Assembly (NCBI GenBank): GCA_964007475.1
Contig: OZ023274.1
Span: 372,001-436,000 of the forward strand
Direction: 5' to 3'
DNA: 64,000 nt
DNA from: Hybos culiciformis
Taxonomy: Eukaryota; Arthropoda; Insecta; Diptera; Hybotidae
Shown: one piece after another, positions 13,501 through 21,268 of the stretch
How positions within the stretch are numbered: position 1 is the stretch's first letter
Layout of the letters: each line of letters opens with the position of its first letter
Program-made: the position numbers and the translations under genes
Notes under the pieces: generated by a model
Databases searched by the model: none
The model's input: the letters and a program-made list of their open reading frames with translations, nothing else
Told to the model about the DNA's origin: nothing

Positions 13501-16500
13501 TACAGTAAGTGCAAAAAAAAAACGAATTTTCAATTTATAAATTATTCAAAAAGCTAATGAAACCAATATGTGATACGCCTTTATTGTTTTTACTTCAAAT
13601 TTTTATTCTATCGTACTATCAGTTCTTGTTTATTTTGTTGTACATAATGTTAGAGTAAGAAAAAGGGATCTTGAATCTTAAACAGATTTCTAATTAATTA
13701 AATTGAAGTAGAACAAATAATAGGATAAATAATTTTATTTTTGGCCAACACAATATTTCGCTAAATTGTTTACTGTTTGGATGTTAAAATTGCAATATTT
13801 TTTTCTTTTAAACTCTTATTATGAATTTTTGGAATTACCATGCTCACTTATTTTTGCTTCATTATTTCATTTTATTATTTTGCTATGCAGAACGGTAGAA
13901 CATTATAATTCTACACTAAATAACATGAGTGCCAGGGCTACATTTAATAGTCATATATCATTATTATTCTTATTAATTTTTGGGAAATCTCTAACTATTA
14001 GAACTATTAGAACATGATAAATAATAAAACTTTTTACCACCAGCTTCAGACATTAATCGAAATAATTTAAACACAAACAACAATTTTAATTTAAAATTGA
14101 AATTAAAATTATTTTACAACATTAAACATTAAAAATAAAATGTAAATATATAATAAAATTAAATAAAAAAAATATTACTGTCATCTTTTTGATTTACTTT
14201 ATACTTTCTTTGAGTAAAAATTGATCACAGAAATATTGCAATAATAATGAAAATAAAGTAAAACGTGTTAAAGTGATTATCGCTTTTATTACTTATTATG
14301 ATAGATAAACAAAATATCAGCCGAGATTTCCTAAAAATTAACAAGAATATTATATGATATCAAATTATCTATCATTATAATCTTGTTAAATTAAAAAAAA
14401 AATCTTGTCTGAGTAAATTTGAATATAAATCACACATTATATCAAATGTTTTGATTTTAATTAATTTCAATCAAACCTTTAGTACAATTGTTAACATACA
14501 TTATAAATATCTAAGACAGATTCTTATCAATTAAAAAAAAACAATTTAAAAAAGATCAGGTCAGGTCAGGTCAAGATCTTTATTTTGTTGTCAATTGTAG
14601 TTATTCGCTTGAACTGAATGTACACAGTAAGCTTTGATCAATATTTACGGAAAAATCAATGATTTATTAAAACTTATCTATTTTCTATTTGTTTGTTTTT
14701 TTAATGTTGAAAGCCTCCCTAATTTTATTATTCAAATTCATTTATTATTATTTTTTATTTTACACTACAATATTTATTTTGAAGATAGTCTTTAATAATA
14801 AAATCAATATATCAAAATTTAAGGAAATCATCAATTTAGTTGTGGATATATATGCCTATAATTTCCTGTAGGAAATTTTTTTTCGGTGTAATGGATAAAT
14901 CGAAAAACAAATATTTTTATGAAATTATTTATTTCTTAATTAATTGAAATGCATTATTGCACGTACAATGAAAATATATCAAAATTTTCATTATGAAATA
15001 AGTATTTTTTTTATATTAATTTCCTGTAAATTTAAAAAATGTCAAAAGAAATGGTTGATCGTCTTTCAGAAATGTTTGATATAATAATTTCGATATTTAA
15101 TATTCTTTGTCGATATTATAAACATTTTCTCCTAATACAGCTGATATTTTCGAATTTTTAATAAATGTTAATATGAAATTGTATATTAAACCGTACGCTT
15201 TTCTAGTTCATATTTATTAGTAATCTGAATGATCTGAATAGAAAATACTATGACAACATTTCAAATGTTCATTTTGATAGTGTAGCAGTTCAAAAAACCT
15301 AAACTTCTTACTCTTTGATTTCAATTGATACCTAAACCCACACCTTCGATAAACGTAGGACATATAACATGTAGTTGGTTTTGCAATTGTAGCAATTCAT
15401 GTTTGTCGTAAATTTTGCGCAATTGTAATGTAATTGTAATCAGGTAAATTTATCATATGACTATACTTAATATAACAAATTTCTATATAAATAAAATAAT
15501 ACATAGATAATTTTAAAATATATTTATTACTTAATTAAAATTATTTTCTTTGTTGTCGGTGGCTCTTATAAGATAAAAATTACAATTAAGTTAGTTAAAT
15601 AAGAGAATTTTTTTTTATCCTATAAATTTTTGTAATAAAATTATTTAAAGTCCACGAAAAAGGTTCGATGACACAACAATTCTCACTACAATCTATAAGT
15701 TTGAAATTTTATTGATACATTTAAGTAAAAATATATAATATTCGCTGCAAAAGTGTTTTGAATTTTCGCTAATCAGCAACAATAAGTAGGTAATTAATAT
15801 TAAATTTTCAAATTCAAATTCATTTATTTTCAAGCTGATATAATACAATTACATTATAATTAGGTACTTATATTTAGAGATTTAGTATCCTATGCTACTT
15901 TACTACTAACGAATTTATGTTATTACATTATGACTAATTCTATATTTTTATCAAAACATTTAATATAGGAAAAAGCTAAAACCTATATTTGACTTCTTTA
16001 AAACTAAAATACTAGCTTACTAACTATACATAATAATTAACTAACCTAAGGGAAAAATTTACATAAGGATATTGGGAATTATAAAAAATTAATCATTTCA
16101 GGATTTTCCGATCTTATCCATCTTTCGTTGAAATTAAAACTTAATTCATTAATTTTTTCATATAAAGTCTTTGCTTTAACCAAAGAATGTAAAATCTCAA
16201 TTTTAGTATACCTGAATATTAAATTTAATATTAAATTTTTTACAAAAACAAAAAGGTTTTTAGTTAAAGTAGCAGCTTAGTCATCCTCAGAAATAACTAA
16301 AATTATTATGGTGCACTAGATTCTATTTTGGAAAGTTTACTCTAAAGTCTAAATTCTCAAAAGGAAAAAAAATATTTTATTAACAAATAATATTCAACAA
16401 ATTTATATTTCTACGCTCTTTTTTTTAGATGTTTGGAATTGGTACTGACAAAGTTAATTTAAACGAATATAAATTTAAATTTGTCAGTGGTTTGGGCAAT

Positions 16501-17185
16501 GATGATCAATCTTGGGCCTATTCATATCGAAGTATAAAAGCTCATAAACAAAAACAAACAAAGTATGGTAGAGTATTAGTACAAGGAGCACTAGTAAGCG
16601 TTTATCTCGATCTATGCCTAGGAACATTAGAATTTTTTATAAATAGAAAGTAAGTTACATATTTAAAATTTTAAATTACAAAAATTTAATAAATTTCTAA
16701 CAATTTTTTGATGGTTTTTATTACATTTTTTAAGATCACTCGGAATTGCATTTAGAAACATTCCAATTGATAAAAATATAAATTTGTATCCAATGGTAGC
16801 TTCAACATCATCACGTTGTGCAATACGTTTATGTAATTCAACATCACAATCTGCTAAAACATTACAATTAAATGCATTAAAAGCTATTAAAAATCCCAAA
16901 GTATTGACAGATCTCAAAAAAGTTCCTGGTTTAAAATTCCTATTTGACAAATATTGGTTTTTATTTCAAAGTGATAACGAAGAAATTCTAAGTAAGAAAA
17001 TAAAGGAAAGAGAATTAAAGGAAAATGAAATTAGTGGTATAACGAAACGTTCCAATGAAACAATTAATTTTAATCAAAAAACAAGGAAAATTGAATCAAA
17101 TGATTTATGTAGTAGTATTAAGCTACCAATTAAAGAAGAAATAATAGAAGAGAAAAAAGGAGATTTAAACTTTTTTTTACTTTAA
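1572..17185 (+). CDS. SPSB3: SPRY domain-containing SOCS box protein 3-like (SPSB3)
   Basis: Four exons join in frame: 1572-1881, 2350-2426, 16429-16649 and 16735-17185 (352 residues; vertebrate SPSB3 is close to 355). All three introns are GT-AG. SPSB proteins are substrate receptors of Cullin-RING E3 ligases: the B30.2/SPRY domain binds the target and the SOCS box recruits Elongin B/C. The SPRY domain runs from about residue 80 to 250, with EITFHPIYSQGT, HYWEIQL, GTDLMFGIGTD, SWAYSY, LGTLEFFINRK and a LYPMV segment. A SOCS-box-like region (about 265-305; LKAIKNPKVLTDLKKVPGLK) follows, then a charged tail with an IKEEIIEEKK segment. The cysteine-rich N-terminal part (CDCRF, CDCKC) resembles that of SPSB3 rather than SPSB1/2/4. 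Intron 2 is 14 kb because of inserted transposons. The start is the first ATG of the open frame, preceded by AAAA. Confidence 0.88.
2427..4257. other. Intron 2 of SPSB3, first part, no features seen
   Basis: AT-rich intronic sequence with poly-A and poly-T runs. Short open frames here have no splice context or recognisable product. I see no element ends or repeats worth calling. Confidence 0.5.
4409..5162. mobile_element. Foldback element 1, long perfect palindrome with GC-rich core
   Basis: The element is flanked by the 9-bp direct repeat GTAAAGAAC (4400-4408 and 5163-5171), and removing it rejoins the family B reverse transcriptase frame, so it is an insertion. Both arms are arrays of short hairpins built on GAAATAAGGCCGCG and its inverse around ATTTCATTTTgAAAAATGAAAT. 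The middle is a near-perfect inverted repeat of roughly 93 bp per arm (4691-4783 and 4788-4880) around GCTA. The innermost part is a GC-rich core of GGCGGGCGGGCGG, TTGGTCAGTG and GGATTTGCGGCGC that is shared with the element at 42971. Long open frames on both strands are by-products of the palindrome. Superfamily not certain; the target duplication suggests hAT or Mutator-like mobilisation. Confidence 0.8.
5209..5432 (+). mobile_element. 3' end of a second non-LTR retrotransposon (family A), inserted in family B
   Basis: This fragment encodes the last part of a reverse transcriptase (RMWNALPSKLFP, LLTDPLFNPI), a 3' UTR and an A-rich tail (from about 5422). The same coding end and 3' UTR occur inverted at 58885-59906, and part of the coding end at 20187-20297. 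It separates two collinear parts of the family B reverse transcriptase, so it arrived after family B. It is strongly 5'-truncated, as usual for target-primed reverse transcription. The exact left border could be a few bases either side. Confidence 0.7.
6093..6377 (-). mobile_element. 285-bp insertion with 14-bp target duplication and poly-A tail
   Basis: The 14-base word GAGGAAGAGTCTTT is repeated at 6079-6092 and 6378-6391 around this stretch. The insert begins with a T-run on the plus strand, so it has a 3' A-tail in minus orientation. Variable 14-bp duplications and an A-tail point to a SINE or a short 5'-truncated LINE piece. I do not recognise a tRNA-like head or any coding part. It interrupts the family B relic and so is younger. 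Confidence 0.65.
6627..7354. other. Intronic spacer, no features seen
   Basis: AT-rich sequence between the family B relic and the LTR element. Nothing recognisable. The last four bases before the LTR (GTAA, 7355-7358) are the target duplication of the Ty3/gypsy element. Confidence 0.5.
7359..7648 (-). repeat. 3' LTR of the Ty3/gypsy element
   Basis: Read on the minus strand this is the downstream LTR. By eye it is identical to 13215-13504 over all 290 bases. On the plus strand it starts TGTTACACT and ends GCGTTACA, and the inverted outermost bases TGTAAC/GTTACA are typical LTR termini. Confidence 0.93.
7875..8070 (-). repeat. Degenerate tandem repeats in the trailer of the Ty3/gypsy element
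   Basis: A unit resembling GATCACTCAAGACATAATC followed by TTGATAATCCA occurs about three and a half times with substitutions (near 7902, 7968, 8028, 8055). The array lies between the gag-pol stop codon and the 3' LTR, in what would be the 3' untranslated part of the element RNA. Function unknown. Confidence 0.6.
8455..12702 (-). CDS. Gag-Pol polyprotein of the Ty3/gypsy element (1415 residues)
   Basis: One uninterrupted frame carries gag and pol with no frameshift between them. Gag spans about residues 1-340 and ends with a CX2CX4HX4C zinc knuckle (C318, C321, H326, C331). The retroviral-type protease has FLDLGSD at 371-377, with leucine where most have T or S between the catalytic D and G. 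Reverse transcriptase follows (about 545-725; YVDD at 700-703), then RNase H (D849, E889, D916). Integrase has an HHCC zinc site (H1055, H1060, C1090, C1093) and a DDE core (D1123, D1182, E1218, with 35 residues between D and E). A basic, proline-containing C-terminal region ends in an acidic tail. Gene order PR-RT-RH-IN places it in Ty3/gypsy; Mdg3 lineage is my best guess from the primer site and single frame. All catalytic residues I could check are present, so it may be active. Confidence 0.95.
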   Translation of the reverse strand: MEEMEASTSRKPATKRKAPNELIIHQCREKIAELEKEVALLRNGNQMDLANVNTSESATRPSEGSIQSDAMKMTLMEAKMLIPEFDPGGDVIASEWIDTLENLKMIYGWTDLAMLFYAGAQLRGSATQWHVAERLVLKTWGEFKKNFLLAFPSVQNKSALMCKLMCRQKTENESVESYFYNVVAIAKKLNLPESEIISYIISGLNNKELSNRVEATRPKTLHDTLRELKNLESMDDYYKIREKFQRANKPVKNSDGLKWQQKNYSNSFKTNDNYQQQHHYNNYRPYNKFRDNNKFLGSQENFSKNCQSWKQNWNSKLCFYCSAPGHYANNCPKKSKNTIKDNKNVRVIQYNGKENECFKKVIIDNESLDAFLDLGSDCTTIKVSTANRLGLNFRPCDVELKGFGGGFYRVSGQMEKTLTVNDVTLNVEILVVPDDYQDIPVLVGRNFLNNPQVLIVKRFGSFNVLKDNQSSTSNVIDAIITQGGQQMRVERKVLEINDLNFGENTNEGQKLNLVELLNEFRDVVALELKELGVSKNFQMNLNVNKDQVIRYKPYRVPYGQVEILENIIKDLLENDIIEESSSEYSSPVILVPKKSGEYRMCIDYRSMNKVIVREYFPVPNMEEQLNSFAGSKVFTSIDLMSGYYQIPLEENSKKYTSFVTPSGQYQFKRMPFGLSNAPAVFMRMMNNISRKMHSDKCVIYVDDVMLSDFSVEENLISVKKFLEYLREEGLTINLKKSKFFAKKISFLGHEVDSQGIQPGDKNISSIRDFPKPNTITEVRRFLGLTGFFRKFIESYAIIAKPISSLLCKDKIFEWTDLQQKSFDLLKLKLCTRPILAIYDYKLNHELHTDACSIGLSGILFQIDHDGIKGVIAYYSRATTESESKYHSYELEALAVVDSLERFRYYLMNKKFSIITDCQALKMANSKIKLSGKISRWWLKIQEYDFTMIHRPGKNMQHVDSLSRAPVSEAKETTTVACSQMTIGTTTLDWIATLQRQDPILEGIIKVLKGEIASKNLASFKKEYTIVKEKLYKKIKEELKFVVPKGLYWKVIESCHDSVGHFALDNTLALIKKNYYFPHMRNLVKKYIHNCLQCKYNKRGDDETRFHLHPIDKIGIPFHTIHIDHVGPFPKGGKGNCYVIGIIDAFSKYVVLKPVRTCNTLPLLKILDDISQYFGMPSRIISDRGSAFTSKQFASYCFDNNIHHTQVAVRTPRSNGQIERVFQSLNRAIASMTKTYNAKDWDSNISAIQWGLNNIKHSITGCTAQSLILTYDPSNMTHNKLTLALHCINNEQKDFKDLESFRKTIEERIKNEQKKQANKFNKNRKPPQQYHEGDLVLIRADYSATGGSKKLLPRYKGPYMVSKILPNDRYQISDSPTLQLKQKPFRSLFAADRMKPWLNLSNMAENELSDESNDEE
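12708..12857 (-). repeat. Tandem repeats in the leader of the Ty3/gypsy element
   Basis: Four copies of a unit of about 40 bp, each ending AAATTCAACAG followed by a run of 12-17 T on the plus strand, lie just upstream of the gag-pol start codon. They would be in the 5' leader of the genomic RNA. The copies differ mainly in T-run length, consistent with slippage. Confidence 0.75.
13199..13211 (-). promoter_or_regulatory. Probable primer-binding site (tRNA-Leu type)
   Basis: Read on the minus strand, TCAGAAGTGGGAT begins three bases inside the upstream LTR. It matches my recollection of the tRNA-Leu 3' arm complement used by Mdg3-type elements, but without complementarity to the terminal CCA. 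An internal tRNA priming point, or a shifted one, is inferred. Confidence 0.55.
13215..13504 (-). repeat. 5' LTR of the Ty3/gypsy element
   Basis: In the orientation of the element this is the upstream LTR and should hold its promoter. It is 290 bp and identical to the other LTR. I could not pick out a convincing TATA box or transcription start. Confidence 0.93.
13509..16428. other. Rest of SPSB3 intron 2, no features seen
   Basis: AT-rich intronic sequence ending in the poly-T/AG acceptor before exon 3. There is a small microrepeat of AGGTC at about 14560. Two open frames near 13766 and 14689 are low-complexity and lack splice or homology support. Confidence 0.5.
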
Positions 17186-20100
17186 AATAAATATGTATTC
17201 CAAATATTTAATTTTACTTTTAAGTGCATAAGAAATTAAATAAGTATTTTCAATCAAATTATTATTAAAAGTTATTAAATTTTAATTTGTTTACAAATTT
17301 ACATTTTCAAATTATATTTGATACTGAATTGAATTGTTTCGAGATTGACTGAAAAATTTATATATAAATACCCGCCCTTCATTATTATAAATTAATATTT
17401 AACGAAACCGGCAAACTCATTATATTTAATTAAAAATTCCGTTATTATAAATTTTCAAATATTTGCAACTTATACAAAAAATTTTCAGTAAAGATATCAG
17501 AAAAAATAAAATCATTAGAACTATCGTCCGTCACGATATTAATATTGCCTTTTTTAGAAACTAATAGAAATTGACTTTCAAAAAATAGTTTGAAATATGT
17601 TTCATTAATTTTAATTATTTTTTTTTGCTTAAATCGATAAAATTTTATTCGGAAGGAAATTTGGTATAAATAATTTTTTCAGCCCTAGTAAAATATTTCT
17701 AAAATCACATTAATAAGGATAAGTATGAATGAACTATTAGAATTAAAATTGATGTTCTGCAAAATATAATAAAATCTTAAAAATCTGTGAAATATTCAAA
17801 GTAGATATACTTAAAATAGTTAAAAAAATTTAAATGTAATACCTGTTAGAGATTTAAGATTTATCTTATAAGAAAATTCAAAATCATTTAAACTATTACG
17901 GCTACAAACAAGGAACATACATTTTTTTATACTTTGAGTTATGAGCGATAAACGCTTAGAAAAAACCCTTGATATGAAATGAAAATTTCAAAATTGAAAA
18001 AGTTGTGTTCAATGCGATATCTCGTATTTTATCATCTCTTATACTTATCAAAATATGTATCAACTATTTTAATTTAATTATCAATTAAATTTTAAAGGGT
18101 TCAGATTGTCTACAATTTAAATTCTTTTTTGTTATTGAATCAAAAAGTGCCTGTAACTTTTAATTGAAATAATAAACTGTTTTGTATAAATCCAACGATC
18201 TCACAATTCTTGTTTATCAAATTGTTAACTGTGAGTCCTATGCATAACGTATTCCTCAATTTGTAGGTTATAAAGACTTAGGTGAATAAATTTATTTTTA
18301 ATTGAGTATGAAAAATAATTTAGTACTTTATTTTGAATGTAGAAGTTTTTTCTTAAATTCCAATACAAAGAGATAAAAATTAAAATAAATAATAAAATCA
18401 ATTCCTGACAGATATACAGATATAAAAAATTTTAATCATGATAAATCTTATGATATTTAAGTCGTAATTTATAATTAAGACATATTATAATAATGTATTT
18501 TTTTTTTGTTTTTAAGTTGAATAATTAGTTAATTTAGAAATTTTTTAAATCTTAACTGTCAGACAAACCTAACATTTTTAATTTTAATAGTTTTGAATAA
18601 TTATGATCATAGAAAAATATTTTAGAATTTTGAACCATTTGTTAAACTAAAATATTAGGTTTCTATTATTATCTGCAACTCAGGTTAAAAATCGCCAAAA
18701 GTACTTTATTTTTTTTTGTTTTTAATGCAAATGCAATGCATTTAATTTTAGAAATGTAATATTTTTATATTTAAAGATTTGTTAAATGAAAACTATGTCA
18801 ATAAATTAGTGAAAAAAAAAAATGTAATTTGTATTTTTAAAAAAAATTTTATCCATCAGAAACAGAAATGCAAATATTTATCAGTCAATTACTATGTAAT
18901 CCAGAATCAGTTTTCTAGTTTTATAACGACTCATACCTTAAAAGTTTTTTGAAATTCCAGAGCTTTAGAAATGATGACATCATTACTGATTTAATTTATA
19001 TTCTGGGTGATGATTATAAACCTGGTAAAACAGGACAAAAAACAGGTTTTAATACCTATTGATATTAGTTTGTTTTTTTTAGTTTTATAATATTTTCAAT
19101 TATTTGTTTATTATTTTACTTATAAGTTTCGAAACTTTTTAATCATAAAATATAAATTTTCAATTCGCTCACTATTACAGTTTACTATATCATTATGAAT
19201 AAGTAGTGAGTGAATATAATTTTAACTAACATTTTACATACAAAAAAATATAAAAGAAAATTTAAGTATCCGAACAAAAAAAAAATATTTTTTTTTAATA
19301 TTAATTTTTAAATTTTACTAGATATATAGCGTACATAATAGTTTCTCAATATTTTTTTATTTTTTGATATATTTTGATTTTGATTTTCAATATAAACATC
19401 AAGATTTCTAAAAAAAATTTTTTTTTTTCATGAACTTTAATCTTTGACGAACGAATATTGACTATACTAAGTACTTTTATTAAAATAATTAAAATAGTCG
19501 GAAAATAATTAAAAATCATCTTCTACTATTATTCATTAGTAATTTTTTCACTTAAGAACTATGTTATAGTTTTAATTTTTTTTATGATTTTCTGTTCCTT
19601 AGCTTCGACAAAAAGATGAACAAAAAATTATGCACATAATGTATTTTTAAAAGTGAAAATATAAATGATCTGTTAACAACCTTTTAATGAAGATCCGGAA
19701 ATAGTAAAATTAAAAAAATTTTTAATATGTAATTGTTTTAATTTACATCAATTTTATTGAAGTTTATTATCTAGATTATTTTAATTATAAAGGTCGTACT
19801 TTTTTGTTTACATAATTTTTACATAAAAAAGTAAATCGAAAATTTATAAAACTTAAATAATTTTATTTAATACAATTTTTGTAGAATTGTAGCTTTATGA
19901 TATCATACAAAACAAACATTAATTGCTCAAACTCAAATATAGATAATTTAAGATTTTTTAAAACTAGATTATTCAGATCTATTTTTAATTAAAGTTTTTT
20001 AGATTTGTTTGTAATGAACTAAAAGAAAAAAATTAGGTATTTATTTTAATAAAAAAATAAGAAAACTTTTCCTAGACTATCGTAAAAATTATATTCAGAT

Positions 20101-20186
20101 CCCAATAAAAACTAAAGAAAAATATTAAAAGCTACAAAAGATAAGAAATTTTAAACAATAATTTGTTCTTAAATTTTAAGTTTAAG
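17186..20186. other. Intergenic region between SPSB3 and HIP14, no gene seen
   Basis: The 3' flank of SPSB3 followed by about 3 kb of AT-rich DNA. The two genes converge here. I see no open frame with coding character, no RNA gene and no clear element ends. Confidence 0.5.
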
Positions 20187-20297
20187 AGCTTTCAAAATTC
20201 GTTTTCAGTCTGCACCTCGCGGATGTGGAATGCTCTCCCTGCAAAATTGTTTACGAGTGCTGGCGAAAGTTTAATTTACGACTTGTGCCGTTTTATT
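20187..20297 (+). pseudogene. Fragment of non-LTR reverse transcriptase C-terminus (family A)
   Basis: The frame reads FSVCTSRMWNALPAKLF and LIYDLCRF, matching the coding ends at 5209-5432 and 58885-59906. It stops at a T-rich run that begins an unrelated repeat-like stretch (20298-20390) resembling a LINE/SINE tail. About 35 codons remain, so it is a dead relic. Confidence 0.7.
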
Positions 20298-21046
20298 TTT
20301 TTTTTTTATTTATTTATTTCATATATATTGCATACAATCGACAATCAGACTGATGCCCATATAAGATTCAAGAGAAAAAAATAAAATACATAACTTTACT
20401 TTACTTTACTTTTCTTTACTGTACTCATATTTAGTAATTTACTTAATTTACTAAAAAAAACTAACTAACTAAGAAAAAAGATGATGGCAATATATTATAC
20501 GACATCAAGCGGAAAAGACGAGACGATGTGGAACGCCCTGGCTAAAACGGATAAATATTGAGCAAAAAAAAAAAATCAATAAATCCAATGACAACACTAG
20601 TCCGTTCATAAATCATATATGAAATTTCTAAATTTATTATGTAATGGGAATAAGATTATGTGTTTTCTTCTAAACTATATCAATGTTTTTACTCCCAACA
20701 TCAAATCNNNNNNNNNNNNNNNNNNNNNNNNNNNNNNNNNNNNNNNNNNNNNNNNNNNNNNNNNNNNNNNNNNNNNNNNNNNNNNNNNNNNNNNNNNNNN
20801 NNNNNNNNNNNNNNNNNNNNNNNNNNNNNNNNNNNNNNNNNNNNNNNNNNNNNNNNNNNNNNNNNNNNNNNNNNNNNNNNNNNNNNNNNNNNNNNNNNNN
20901 NNNNNNNATACGATAAAAAAATAATATTTTTGTTCTTGCTTTTATTTTTACAATTTCGGATGATAATAGCTAACAACAGAGTACAAAGTCTACTTTTCAG
21001 GATATTTACTTTTTGAAAAATCATACATTTGTTCCAATGCCATCTT
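20298..21046. other. Intergenic stretch with assembly gap
   Basis: Contains a repeated TTTAC block near 20390-20420 and 200 Ns at 20708-20907. Open frames that run through the Ns are meaningless. An exactly 200-base gap is a conventional filler, so its true length is unknown. Confidence 0.7.
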
Positions 21047-21049
21047 TTA

Positions 21050-21268
21050 AATACTGATTCTCCGCCAAAATATTTTCGACCATTCTTTTTCATTCGATTT
21101 ACCTGCTGCAGAGATGTCCTTCGATTCAGCATTTTGACATTCTGATAATTCAATAACGGTTGTATTGTTATCACTAACTGATGTTTTTCTATTATCGTTG
21201 TTATTTTCGTTTGCTTCTTTACATTTCGATTTTGACGTTTTCTTAGTTGACGGTGAGGAGGTTTTATT
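21050..21268 (-). other. 73-codon in-frame open stretch after the HIP14 stop codon
   Basis: Directly after the HIP14 TAA the same frame stays open for 73 codons to a second TAA (21047-21049). The predicted peptide is rich in S, K, N and E and looks soluble. It contains TVIELSEC, almost identical to TIIELSEC at the start of the HIP14 zinc-finger exon (23494 downward), and the underlying DNA agrees at most positions. A GT donor-like site lies within it (GCAGCAG|GTAAAT, near 21102). It could be a readthrough extension, an alternative last exon, or simply 3' UTR with a duplicated scrap of exon. The reading frame shifted by one is also open here, which weakens the coding argument. Confidence 0.35.

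Larger units (their letters stand above)
7359..13504 (-). mobile_element. Complete Ty3/gypsy (Mdg3-like) LTR retrotransposon
   Basis: A 6146-bp element in minus orientation, bounded by two identical 290-bp LTRs (7359-7648 and 13215-13504) that begin TG and end CA. The 4-bp target repeat GTAA flanks it at 7355-7358 and 13505-13508. It holds one long gag-pol frame (8455-12702), a probable tRNA primer site next to the upstream LTR, and repeat-rich leader and trailer. No env-like frame is present, so this is an ordinary retrotransposon. Identical LTRs and an intact frame mean the insertion is recent. It lies antisense in intron 2 of SPSB3. Confidence 0.93.

Noticed and set aside
16663..16950. 95-codon minus-strand frame
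   Set aside because: It is antisense to SPSB3 exon 4, which has strong family support on the plus strand.
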